Assembly (NCBI GenBank): GCA_963930775.1
Contig: OZ005694.1
Span: 3,224,001-3,288,000, forward strand
Direction of reading: 5' to 3'
DNA: 64,000 bases
Source: Cliona cf. orientalis
Lineage: Eukaryota; Porifera; Demospongiae; Clionaida; Clionaidae
The position numbers and the translations under genes were made by a program. Positions 47,225 through 59,900 of this stretch are shown here, piece after piece. Position 1 is the stretch's first letter. Every line of letters starts with the position of its first letter. The notes under the pieces were generated by a model, which saw only the letters and a list, made by a program, of their open reading frames with translations, did not search any database and was not told the DNA's origin.

Positions 47225-48391
47225 CTACTGGTTGTCCCTTATAATTACATCAGCGGCAGGGCTGGGACTCATGGCCGCACTGGCATAATTGCCATCATTG
47301 CTCACTGCATCTGGCTTGTCATCTTGTTCTTGTCTTTCCAGATCAACTGGCTCACTGCTGTCATTGATATCAGACTCACCATCATCTTCCAAAATTACTG
47401 CTCCGCTGTTACTATCTTCATGGTGTGGCTTATACGAGTTAAATTTTTTCACTCCATTTTCCTTCTTATCCACTGTGAGCAGAGATAAAGGAAGGGAAAG
47501 GGGTAGTATATATAATTATTATACATCATGGTTGTATATCCGCATTTCCCTATGCTATATAATAACTTTTGCTATAGAGTACTTAGCTCATAGTTGTAAT
47601 TGCTTGATTAAAATTTCAGAACTTATCTACAACATTCAGTATGGAATTTGAATGTATAGTCCTGGATTTCGAATGCCACACAGTATCTACTTTAGTTCAC
47701 TAAGGCATGCGATCATTTGTACCTCTAGCACAGATTTAAGGAAATTTTCATGGTTTATTATGATCCGCAGAATGCCATCGTAATTTCTAATACCTCGAAA
47801 AGGCTGGAACCCTGGGTTAGCAAGCAATTGTGCAGATATCGAGGTCAAGGTAATGTATGCACTTAACGAAAAATGCATGAGTGCCTGGACCAGCAAAATG
47901 GCATGTGCTTGCACCTAAAATAGAGTAGGTGCCTCTACCAGGTACCTCTACCAGGTAAAGATCATCAGTTGGTAACGTGGATAGCCTCAGATGCCAGTAT
48001 CATGCAATCTGCTTCCAATCCCCCTACCCTCTGCTGTGAGATACTTCATATATACCAATAATAAGTTATAGTGGCAATACACCACTGAAACTAGGCTGAG
48101 TTATATAAAAGTCTTCAGATTACAAGTAGGATGTTATGCGAATCAATATTAAGGGCTATCATGCATTTATAGGAAGACTCATTAATATGAGCTGCTCCAC
48201 CCCTATTCACTTACAAATAAGTGATGCATTTCTTGATGATCTAAATGTGCTCTGAAAGAAGAGTACAATGTTCAATGGAAACAATGATAATAATATTATT
48301 ATTACACCAGTACTCATACCTGTCGCGTTATACTTTGTGATTGTGTACTTGAACCAAATAGACCATACTTCTTCTTTATCCGTCCCCATAT
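47225..48391 (-). CDS. GPCR exons 37-39: cytoplasmic tail
   Basis: Exons 48391-48320 ([15 protein letters not shown]), 48251-48215 ([12 protein letters not shown]) and 47472-47225, ending TAG or TAA-type stop at 47225-47227. The first is basic and follows TM7, as in other adhesion GPCRs. The last 82 residues are acidic ([16 protein letters not shown]) and may carry phosphorylation sites. There is no obvious PDZ-binding end (last residues VIIRDNQ). Confidence 0.85.
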
Positions 48392-50934
48392 CTGAACAAT
48401 TTTCCATGCAAATTTAATAATAGTATAGCCCAAATCTCAGATGAAATCTTTGAAGTTATTAATTTGAGAACAATGCCATGATACCTTCAGGACACTGGGT
48501 GCACTACACTTAAATGATGTATCATGGATTTATTGCCACAATTTCAACTTAGCATAACTGGTAACCAGTATCAAAACCTGATCTACATTAGCATACTCAC
48601 CCTTTCACTTCTAAGCACATGGAAGATGAAGATGAACAATCCCTGTAGAAATAAAATTATAGCAAGCTCATCACTTAGCAGCGATCAGACCGTCATATTA
48701 AAGTTACCTGGAGTGAGCTGCAGACAATGAAGAGGGTGCCAAAAACATAAGAGCTTGCTTCATCCAGCGCAAACAAACCAAATATCCAGGTAGCTCCAAG
48801 CAGGGGAAGCAGAATTATTGAAGCCTTCACAAGATTTCTAATGCAAAATTAACACTGTGACCATTGTTTGTGTGACTCAGTATACTTCTTATTGCCTAAT
48901 CATTAAAATTAATGAATCATCATAATCAAGCATAAATGAATCCACGCTCCATCATTCATTTACTAGGGAGCTTACCCGCCATTATGAACCAACACTATCC
49001 CCAGCACCCCTCTCCACACATACACACATGCACTATAGCAGCATTGCTGAATGAAACCAAGTTAATTATAGTCTCACCAAAAGTATAGTTATGCACCTGA
49101 CATGTATCAACAATCATGGTATGCTGTTAGTAATGCTATGATGGAATATCTTGATTGTGATATGCTTCCGGCATAAATGATAGAGTCACCATTGAACTTG
49201 TGCAAATGCTATCAAGCTAGAGCCACTAACAGCCACTTTCAGGGACAAAAATTTAATTAATAATCATGACTTACATCACAAGTTGTACATTCTTTCCTTT
49301 GTCATCAATTTGCTTCCTGGCATCCTTGCTGCCATTCTTACAGAGACTTCCAATGACAATCACAAGAAAGACTACATTAATCTATGTGACATAGATGCTA
49401 TATCACTCATAAGGAAATGAGAAAATGTGCCACCATAATATAGCTATAGAGTATCAATGTACACAGTAACATAATATTATGTTCTCTTGTAAAGGGTGTT
49501 GATGTATGGACTGGGTACATGCATACAACCCACTTCTACCCCTCTGGCAAAGCCACTTGCATTGTTCATGCAATGTTTACAGTAATGGTCTCAAGCTTTC
49601 TAGCACTACTACACTTACAACAATTATTGCTATCATTGGTCCAATAAAGAACCATCTCGTCCCACCATTAGCAAGCCAGCAACTGCAATATCAACAAAGA
49701 TAATTATATTAATAAAGACATTGGTAATGCATGCATGATTGAAGTGATCACTTCATCGATATCAATCTATCTCAGTGTGCAGTAGATCCAAGTTATATGA
49801 ATATGCAACCCATCCTTATCATTAATCTCTTACGTGTTGATATCAGCATAGCCACCCCTGAATGCACCATAAGTGTAACCAGCAGCAACAAATATCACTG
49901 GAGGTCCTGCATGGAGATTTAGTATGATCAATATAATTATCAGTATATATATGACCTTATACAACATACCCCAACCGAGGATGAGGAAAAACCACCACTT
50001 CTTTGAGAGATTTGAGAAGACCACAACCAGCATCAGATAGAGCATCACTCCTTCACATAACATCCAGCAAAATGCAGCCAGGAACAGAAAATGAAGTAGA
50101 GCTGCCACTATTGCACAGGGTACCTATATGATCATGAAGTGTAGAGCAAGCATAACTTAAGTCAATAAACAATAGAAATTGCCAAATAATATTTGGACAG
50201 TATTTGTGCAGTGTCAATTACGAGCATAATTATGACACGCTAGGGAAACTCTTAGTTTAGCAATATTCTAGGGAGAGAATTGTTGAGGTTTAGATGTGTG
50301 CAATTATCATAATCATCATAGCGTACATAAGTCTACTGAGCTTGGGATATTATAGTTGTGAATGAGTATAAATCAACGTAGAGAACATACATTTTTGTTT
50401 GCTCCAAAGTGAGTTCCAACAGCAAAGATCAGGTATGCAAAGAACAATGCAATAGCCAAGTTGAGATGCACAAAGTAGTGAACACGAGTAAACAGAGTTT
50501 TACTGTAACAACAGTGATTAGTAGTGGACCATTTGTTATGCTACAGTGCAACTCACTGTTCTGATAGGAAGAAAATGATGGTCATAAAAAGACAAACAAG
50601 TGATACTCCAACGCCAATGTAGGTCAAGTACTCATAAGCTGGGTGGAGCTGCAAAAAACATGGTTCTTGTTCACATAGTATCATGATTACACACCAGTAT
50701 AAAGCAGGTGATTGGTGGGTATCTAGGAGGCTAATAGCTGCTAATCGATCTGTAGGCGTTAACTGTTGCCTGCCTTGTCCTAGGGTATTCTAAGCATCTT
50801 TGCACAGGAACATGCAGTAATGGTACTGTTCATTAATGTTTTTTGCACTGTGCAGGCAGAAAGCTGGCGCCAAGAAACACTTTAATTCACACCATTAATC
50901 AAAGAGTCCATGTAACTTTATGCCATCACCATAA

Positions 50935-50976
<42 letters not shown>

Positions 50977-53900
50977 GCACAAGAGTGATGGGAGTGGCAT
51001 GCGTTTAACAAAGGAAAATCTCAACATATTATGTAATATACCGGTATACTATCATGCTTTTTACCACTGTCCAGGATGCATATGCAGAAGTAACAGAACA
51101 GCGCCAAAATACAATCATAGTAACATTATAGTAATAATTATTATGCACGTACATGCATAAGAAGCCAACTATGGGATGCACTATTATACTAGTATGGCGG
51201 TATTTGAATGATGAACTCGATAGGTTAATGTTTGTACACTGGCCCAATGGAATAGGGATCAGCTTCATGCACAAATTTCTATCTCCATGCAAATTTGTCA
51301 CTAGGCAGCAACCTAGACGCTTGATCTCACATACTCAAGTCTTTGATTCCATTGCTACTACCATGGTATCATATATTTATATTATCATGTCAGTGTGTTA
51401 TTCCCATCAATCGCATATTATAGCTTCTACGTTGCTGGGATCTATCACATTGTGTCTGCACATCATACCTTAGTGCACACCAATCAGAAAAAATATTATT
51501 GAAAAATTAACTTGTTACAGCCTATGGCCACTTCATTGACTTCAATGCTAGGCTTTGAACTCTCTCATTCCTCCCTTAAAAAGTGCAGACTGTAAGCATA
51601 ATATTCTCCCAGCTTATTTGTAACAAATACCATAGCAAGGCTCATGCACATACCTCGATGTCATTGATAGCCACAATCACTGTGAAGCTGGTTAGATGAG
51701 TGCTGTTGCATTGAACAACTCCATTGTCCAAGATCTTTGTGGCAACTCCTTCACTGGACCAATGACCATCTTTGCCACTAAAACAGTCAAGGAGACACAT
51801 GAAATGAATAAAATTTACTGTTAGTAAATAGTGGCTTACTTGTTAGTAAATTTCCAAAAGACACATTTTGCTGACTCATTGGCACTGATATGTAACTGTA
51901 GTGCAAGAAATATTTTGTAGCCAGTATGATGAAGAAAGATTAATTAATTACTAACATCTCTGATTGTGAAGTTTATGGTAACGGGTTCATCTTGCAGCAC
52001 CGTTGATTGATCCAATGCATCACCCGATACCTGACTAGACAGGATCGATGTCACAGGACGCTGCAATCCTCTGAACAAATTATATCATCATCTCTTGTAA
52101 ACTCAGACAGACAATTTAGTTTACCGATCAATAGGTAGCAGTTGTTCGATATTCTTAATAATGGCATTACCTGCTGGCACTTTTGTACCTGAATGATTAC
52201 ATGACGATGTTACTATAGTACTGTCTGTGAAATGCACAATCTTTGTAGCAGTGCTTTTAACGGTTAATGCCTGTTCTCACTGATACTATGGCAACCACAG
52301 CAACAGACTCTAATTGTACAGATAACTTACTGTTCCTCTTCCTTGCCCTTTCTCTGATAAACTGATACGGGATTTTGACACGAGGAGTGTATGTAGGTTC
52401 CAGACCTAGTATGCGCAGTACGTCATGGCATCCAGGAGGGATGGGTTCTTGTTGAGGGTAGTAGTGACTGACCGCTTCATCATCCTCACTACTTAGTACT
52501 AGTGCCTCTAGTTCTATAGACAATGGGGAAATTTAGTAGTAGACATCTATGTCTACATGCAGCCATGTGCAAGATTAGCTACTCAATATCAATAGTTTTG
52601 CTAATAAGACTGCAAAGCATATACAACTGTATCTATCTTACTTTAAGCTTTATCTGAAATTGATTAGTCAATAAACTTACCGATATTTGTCATGTTAATT
52701 GTTTTCATAGCAGTATCCGAGTCCTTCAGTGCTGATGCTAAGTAGTTCACGTATCCTTCAGAAGACTGGAGCAGTATCTCTCCAAGTGAATAATTGCTCT
52801 CCTCAAACAGTGCAATCATATCCTCATTGAGAAGTTTATCCATTGTACCAATAACAGCTACTGACTAAAAACAATATGAATAGAAGATGATAAATCTGCA
52901 TAGCACTAATTATAAATATCAGCTATCTTTTCGTAGCTTACTTGATTGCTATAGTCACTTCCTCCATTATTGAGATGCTGTGTGAGAAAGGTCACAGTGC
53001 TGTTAAGAATGTCTACTGCCAGTTCCAAATCATTTGCAGTGAGGTTGACAGTATCAATATTTCTGTCCAGTCGCTCAACTAAGTCTAAAACTCGTACAAC
53101 ATTCTCATCATTGGCTTCAGTCCCAAACAATTCTTCAACCTACTCGTAACAGAGTAATTGTGGTCAAAATGGTATCAATCGTACATTAAATTAATATATA
53201 CTTCATTCCTGAAATTCACGAATGCAATATTTTCACAGGTTGAATTGTCTGCATTTTGCCATATCCCATCCTCTCCACAACGTCTAGTGACATTGCCTGC
53301 ATGAACGGATCAGTGCTGTTAATAAACATAATAGCTGCCATGAGTACATGTGCACAACAAGAAGACATTACCATACCTTGATAGTCTTCAGGACATGGTA
53401 TAGCATATATGCATCCAGCTGCTGTCTGTGGCCAGCCATCACCCTCTCGGCATGCTGCATACACATATTGCATAAAACTTTCAGTAAAGAATTGATCTAT
53501 GCTTCACACATTGGCTATACCCTATAATACCATTCACCTACTTTGGACCTGGGTTGGTAATTAATACATTAAGACTAGTGGTACAAGTCTACTACAAGAC
53601 TAAAAGTGACATCCAGGCATACTGTGTCAATTAGGTAATATCATTATCATAAATTATACCAATTAATCTTTTAGCTACAGCATGGAAGTCCCAAAAGGCT
53701 ATTTAGTTTTAGTCCTGTCTAGTATCTAGCGCTTGGCAAAAAGTATTGACTAAATCCCCATCAGACATTCACTCGTTTGTCCACAACAGCATGTAGATTG
53801 TCAATCAGAGCAATGGGATTGTCTAGGGTAAACAGGTATATACGTATCATGTATTTGTCTATGCCATATCAATATCATGACCAAACATCATCCATACAGT

Positions 53901-56900
53901 GGCTATACTACCTTTGACACAAGCATCATCCTTAGTCTGAAATCCGTCTTTGCATTTGCACCGCTGAGCGATGTTTCCATGGCCACTGATGCAGTCACTT
54001 GTGTTGAGGTTACACCCATGTTCTCCGGTCATACACACGTCTGCAGGCATACAGTAAGCAGGCAATCATGTCACTGGATCCTTTAATTGTCACAGATGTG
54101 CTCAATTCATAACACAGATTTCAGCTCTACTATACAATGGATTTTAGCAGTCAAATTATTATTGATTTTACTGATCATATGTTTCAAGTCTTGACCACGA
54201 AATAAATATTTAAGCTAGTCAAATTGTTTAAGATCATTTTTCATTAGTTTTGGATATATTGTTGCCTAGGAGCATTGCAGTGACGTGATCCACACATCAC
54301 AAAGTATGTTAATTAGCATTATAGTTGCATTGCTTCACATGCAACAGATGTGACTGGAATAGGTGCAGCAATACAGGTAGTTATGCTAATCATGACTTGC
54401 AATGCCATCATCATAATAATTAGTTGAACATGCTCTGCCTACTAGGATAAACCATTGTAGGAACTGTTCTCAAAATGAATGGTGGAACATGGAATGTACA
54501 TACATAATAATTAAGGACAAGCGAGGTTAATAATAATTATTAATTCCACATAACTAGTAGTGTAGTTGCCTGTTCAGTGAATTAGCATGCAAGGCGTAGA
54601 GTAGGAAGAACATGAGTCATGTTCCATTGCAGATGCTTCCTGCGTCACGTACACCCACACACTCTAGCGAAATACACATTGTTGCCAAGAATCACAGTAC
54701 CATGCATTACTAAAAAAATATGCCAGCTGATCAATGCACATCACATCTCGTACCTTAAAAATCAAGCATTATCAAGCAGCTTGTCAGATTTCTAGAAATT
54801 TAGCTTAAACCAATCACTAATCCCACATACATTTGTACTCGATAATTGACCTCAATAGCTCAATTTGTTCACTAGCTGATTGATCACCAACACAAGCATG
54901 TACAAAGCAAGATCAATGGGTCACCTTGTATGCACTTCAATAGCCAAGGCCACACCAACATAAGGACTTTTTGGATAAATGCAAGCAGTTTACTGAATTT
55001 ACTGGGCTCGTTCAGTACCTGCAATCTTGATCACTCATGTCATGCAGCAGATAAGACTTAAACTGTGTGTGCACACACCCAAGTATGGCACCGGTTTGAA
55101 GATGGAATTAGCTAAGCAATCTTGTGAAGGCTTGAAGAGCGATATCATAGCGTTCAAGAGGAAGGTTAGCATTACATGAGCAATCCAACAAACATGCACT
55201 TCAATAGCTTGTCATGCAGCAAGACAAATAATGTACATGAGAATATGTAATCTGGAACTTAATTAAGTAAATACTATCCAAAGCTATAGTGATCTTCCCA
55301 CCTATGCAAGTAGGTCTGGTTCCAGACCAGTGAGCATCTGCCTGGCAGGTTCGATTGGTTGACCCATTCACGAGAACATGACCTTCTCTGCACGTATAGG
55401 AAGCAATGCTTCCAAAGGTTGTTGCAGTAGCAATCACTTGTCCGTCCACAGGGTGTTCAAGTTGCTCACAATCAACAGCTATAGTAAACAGATCATTTAA
55501 GTGAAACAAGCCAAGTATAGTAATATTATTATCTTACGTATGCACTGAGGCATCTCTCCTGACCAGGATCCATCTGGCTGGCATTGTCTGGTCCTATTTC
55601 CACTCAGCATGTATCCACTAGTGCAGCTATATGTTGCTACTGATGATAGAGTTGTAAATGATGAGGCTACACTGCCACCAACGGGTTCTTCTAAAGGGCC
55701 ACAATTAATTGCTGCAAAATATTCCGTGAGGTATAAGAGACTGAAAAGGTATACTGTTAAGGTGTTTTAGTTCTTTCTAGCTATCCGATGAATACAGCAT
55801 AGGTAATAATTATGCATGATCTTGAAGCTAATGATCACTTACGATGACACTTTGGCACATCATTAGACCAGCTTCCATCTGCTAGACATTCTCTTTCCCG
55901 CTGCCCATGCAATTTATATCCATTAGCACAGACATAAATTGCTTTTGAACCGAAGCTAGTTTCATTTACATCAGTGTCACCATTGTCAAGACTGCTTGGC
56001 TTCCCACAATCAATAGCTGAAATCACAAGCAATTAATATAATAAATGACATACCTTTGAGTACTCAAGGCAGTAATTGGTACTCTTACTTACATGAGTAG
56101 CATGAGGGATAGTGACTACTAATGGTATTATTATATTAAGAGGATTTTCAGGTGTATAAAGAATTTGCCTTAGGCTACCACAGGAGTACTGATCACCGAA
56201 CAAGAGTACTGCAAGACCATGTCATAGGGGTACCCTTTCTTTCTCTCTCCTAAGATCTGTAGTGATGTGCATTCGGGGCAGCCATTCAACATCTTACCGG
56301 GTACCAAACGCTAGCCTTGAACTGGGTGTTGCAGAGAGCCAGCTTCTGGCTAACTCTTAATAGTTATTATTTTGAAGTTCTTAACCACAGTCATTGTACT
56401 GTCATGTATTTTTATTCCATCCTATTATTTAATACTGTTTCAGCAAGAATACAATTACAGCTGTAATTGTACTCCTGCCTATGGAGTAATAATGCTGTAA
56501 TCATTAATAATTTACTAATATGAATATGTAGTGCTTACCCCTACACACTGGTTGGATTCCTGACCAGGACCGATCAGCTTTACAAGTCCTGCTTGCCTCA
56601 CCTTCCAAGTTATAACCATCAACACACTTGTATCGAGCAACAGATTGAAAGGTAGTGGTCAGATTTAGAACTTCTATCTGACCATTCTCCAGAGTAGGTG
56701 GATCACCACAGTCAACAGCTAAAGGTGTCAGGGTATGGCATAAAACCCGCAAAATATTTCCATGTCATCGGAATATATTTACGTGTACAAGAAGCTTCCA
56801 GTGTTGACCAGCTCCCATTTGACTGGCACGTTCTCATTGATGGGCCAATTAAGTCATAGCCATTTTTACAAGAGTACATAGCCGTTGATGGGAAGGTGGT

Positions 56901-59900
56901 GGCAGTGCTATTAATATTGGTGTTCTCGGGAACACTCAGGGGACCACAGTCTACAGCTGTACGCACACAGTAGCTTTTGATATCAATATGCACTAAATTA
57001 AGAAGGGGATACATTTACCTTTACACACGGGCTCTTCACTAGACCAAGTGGCGTTGGCCTGACAAATACGCCTACTCACTCCAATTAAATTGTATCCATG
57101 ACTACAATTATAGAATGCTACTCCTTCAAATGTAGTTATGGGAACATTCACAGTTCCATTCCTGGGAGCAGTCAGTGGACCACAGTCAACACCTGTAATG
57201 AGCATAGATCAATTTACACAGTTATTCAAAAGTTATCATACCAGTGCAAGTTGGTGTTTGTCCTGACCAGGCTCCTTGTGCTTCACACATGCGACGGTTT
57301 TCACCAACTAACATGAAACCAAGGTCACAACTATAAATTGCAATAGACTGAAATGTAGTTTGCAAGCTGGTAATGCTAACACTGCCATTGATAGGAACTG
57401 GTGGAGAGCCACAGTTAACAGCTGCAATTATGATACAATATAAGCTTGTGAGTTTCATTTATTGAGTGAAATCTTACGTTCACACAAAGGCTGTTTATGA
57501 GACCAGCTCCCATTTGCAAGACAGTGCCTGTGATGCTCACCCACCAGGATGTATCCATCATTACACATGTACATGGCGGTAGACTCATATACGGTTCCAT
57601 CCACACTAACATTACCATTTAGTGGAGAAGTCAAGTCACCACAATTAATAACTATAATAATGCATAATATTATAAATGCAGACATTATACAGTAACACTG
57701 AAAACATTGTAAGTATTACATACTCTGACAAGAAGGTAAATGCCCAGACCAAGTTCCACTTGCTTGACAAAATCTTGTGCTCATTCCATCTATATAATAT
57801 CCATTATTACAGGCATAGGAAACATTTGATTCAAACGTAGTTGCTGTAACGTCCACTACACCATTATCTGGTGTGCCTGGATGCCCACAATCAACAGCTG
57901 CATGAAAAAAGAAATACAAGCAAAGAAAATTTTAAAGCAACACTGCTAATCAATGTCAGACAGCAAACATATTGCAGTACTACCTTTGCATACAGGTTCA
58001 TCTCCAGACCATGTAGCATTGCTTTCACAAGTACGATTCATGGGTCCATCTATGTAGTAGCCACTATCACAGAAATAACTTGCCACTGACTGAAATACTG
58101 TTCCAGAAGTCTCTGTACGTCCATTCTGCACTTGAGGCAGAGCTCTGCAATCAACAGCTGTATAGAAGCACATGCATGCAGCAATTCATTGAGCTTTAGT
58201 CATCAGAATTGCTATCTCACGATTGCATTGAGGGATTTGTCCAGACCAGCTTCCATTAGCTTGACAGGTCTGTATGCTATCACCAACTAGACTATAGCCA
58301 CTAATGCAAGAGTATGTTGCAACTGCTTGGAAGGTAGTTTCAGGAGCATTGACATCGCCATTACTCGGTGGATCCACACTCCCACAGTCAACAGCTAAAT
58401 AGATCATAGTAACTGCTAATGAATTGCTACAGTTAATTTTCTACCATACCTTTGCACAATGGATCTGTATCTGACCAAGATCCATTGGCCTGGCATATTC
58501 TAGTTGATGGACCAACAATCTCATAGCCATTATGACAACTATAGTTTGCAACTGATCCAAACGTTGTAGCAACAGTCTCAACTGTGCCATTGACTACAAC
58601 ACTCAAACTCCCACATTCAACAGCTAGATTATTAGAAACAGAATAAGATAATTCTAAGAAATAATCGATGTATTATTCACAGTTGTACCTTCACACATTG
58701 GCTCATTTCCAGACCATATAGCACTACTTTCACAGGTACGACTCTGAACACCGACTAAGTTGTAGCCATTGTCACAAGTGTAATTTGCCACCGATTGAAA
58801 TATAGTTCCATTAGTCACTGTACGCCCATACCGCACAGGTGGCAAAGCTCCACAATTAACAGCTGCAATATAAGACACAACCAGCAACAATGATACTTTA
58901 ACCATCACAGTTACTATGATGCTATCTCACGATTGCATTGAGGGATTTGTCCAGACCAGCTTCCATTAGCTTGACAGGTCTGTATGCTATCACCAACTAG
59001 ACTATAGCCACTAATGCAAGAGTGTGTTGCAACCGCTTGAAAGGTAGTTTCAGGAGCATTTACATCACCATTACTTGGTGGATCCACATTCCCACAGTCA
59101 ACAGCTGAATAGATCATAGCAACTGCTTATGAATTGCTACAGTTAATTTTTTCTATCATACCTTTGCACAATGGATCTGTATCTGACCAAGATCCATTGG
59201 CCTGGCATATTCTAGTTGATGGACCAACAATCTCATAGCCATTATCACAGCTGTAGTTTGCAACTGATCCAAACGTTGTAGCAACAGTCTTGACCAGACC
59301 ATTGACTACAACACTCAAACTACCACAGTCAACAGCTAGGTTGTTAGAAGCAGACCACTTATCATTGAGAAGCAATCAAATGAGTACAACCATACCTTTA
59401 CACTCAGGTTCTACCCCAGACCACACTGCATTACTTTCACACATACGCCTCTGAACACCAACTAAGTAGTAGCCATTATCACAGAAATAATTTGCCACTG
59501 ACTGAAACACTGTTCCAGAAGTCACTGTATGTCCATTCTGCACTTGAGGCAGAGCTTCGCAATTAACAGCTATAAGATATAACCAGCAAAAACAACTTAG
59601 CATTCATAGCTACATGTATACCATAATACTATGATTGCATTTTAAAAGCAGCGTCCATATAATTTTATAGAAACAGAATGCAAAGATATCTCAAGAACTA
59701 GGCATGAAGTAGCCTGACAGGTGAGATCCATTAATAGTAGATATTTCTTTTAATCAATAGTGTGGTAGAAACTATGTATTTACAATATTCTTTATACTAG
59801 TATGATACACAACATGCCTTGATATTTTAAGCACTGTGCTGGCAACTTACTTGGGCCCGTCATCCCAGTTGGGTCTATTCATTGAATTTTAATTACCAAT

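Noticed and set aside
48207-48407. Open frame over GPCR exon 37 in a different reading frame
   Set aside because: The phase from TM7 requires the other frame ([10 protein letters not shown]), which is open and typical of a post-TM7 tail.
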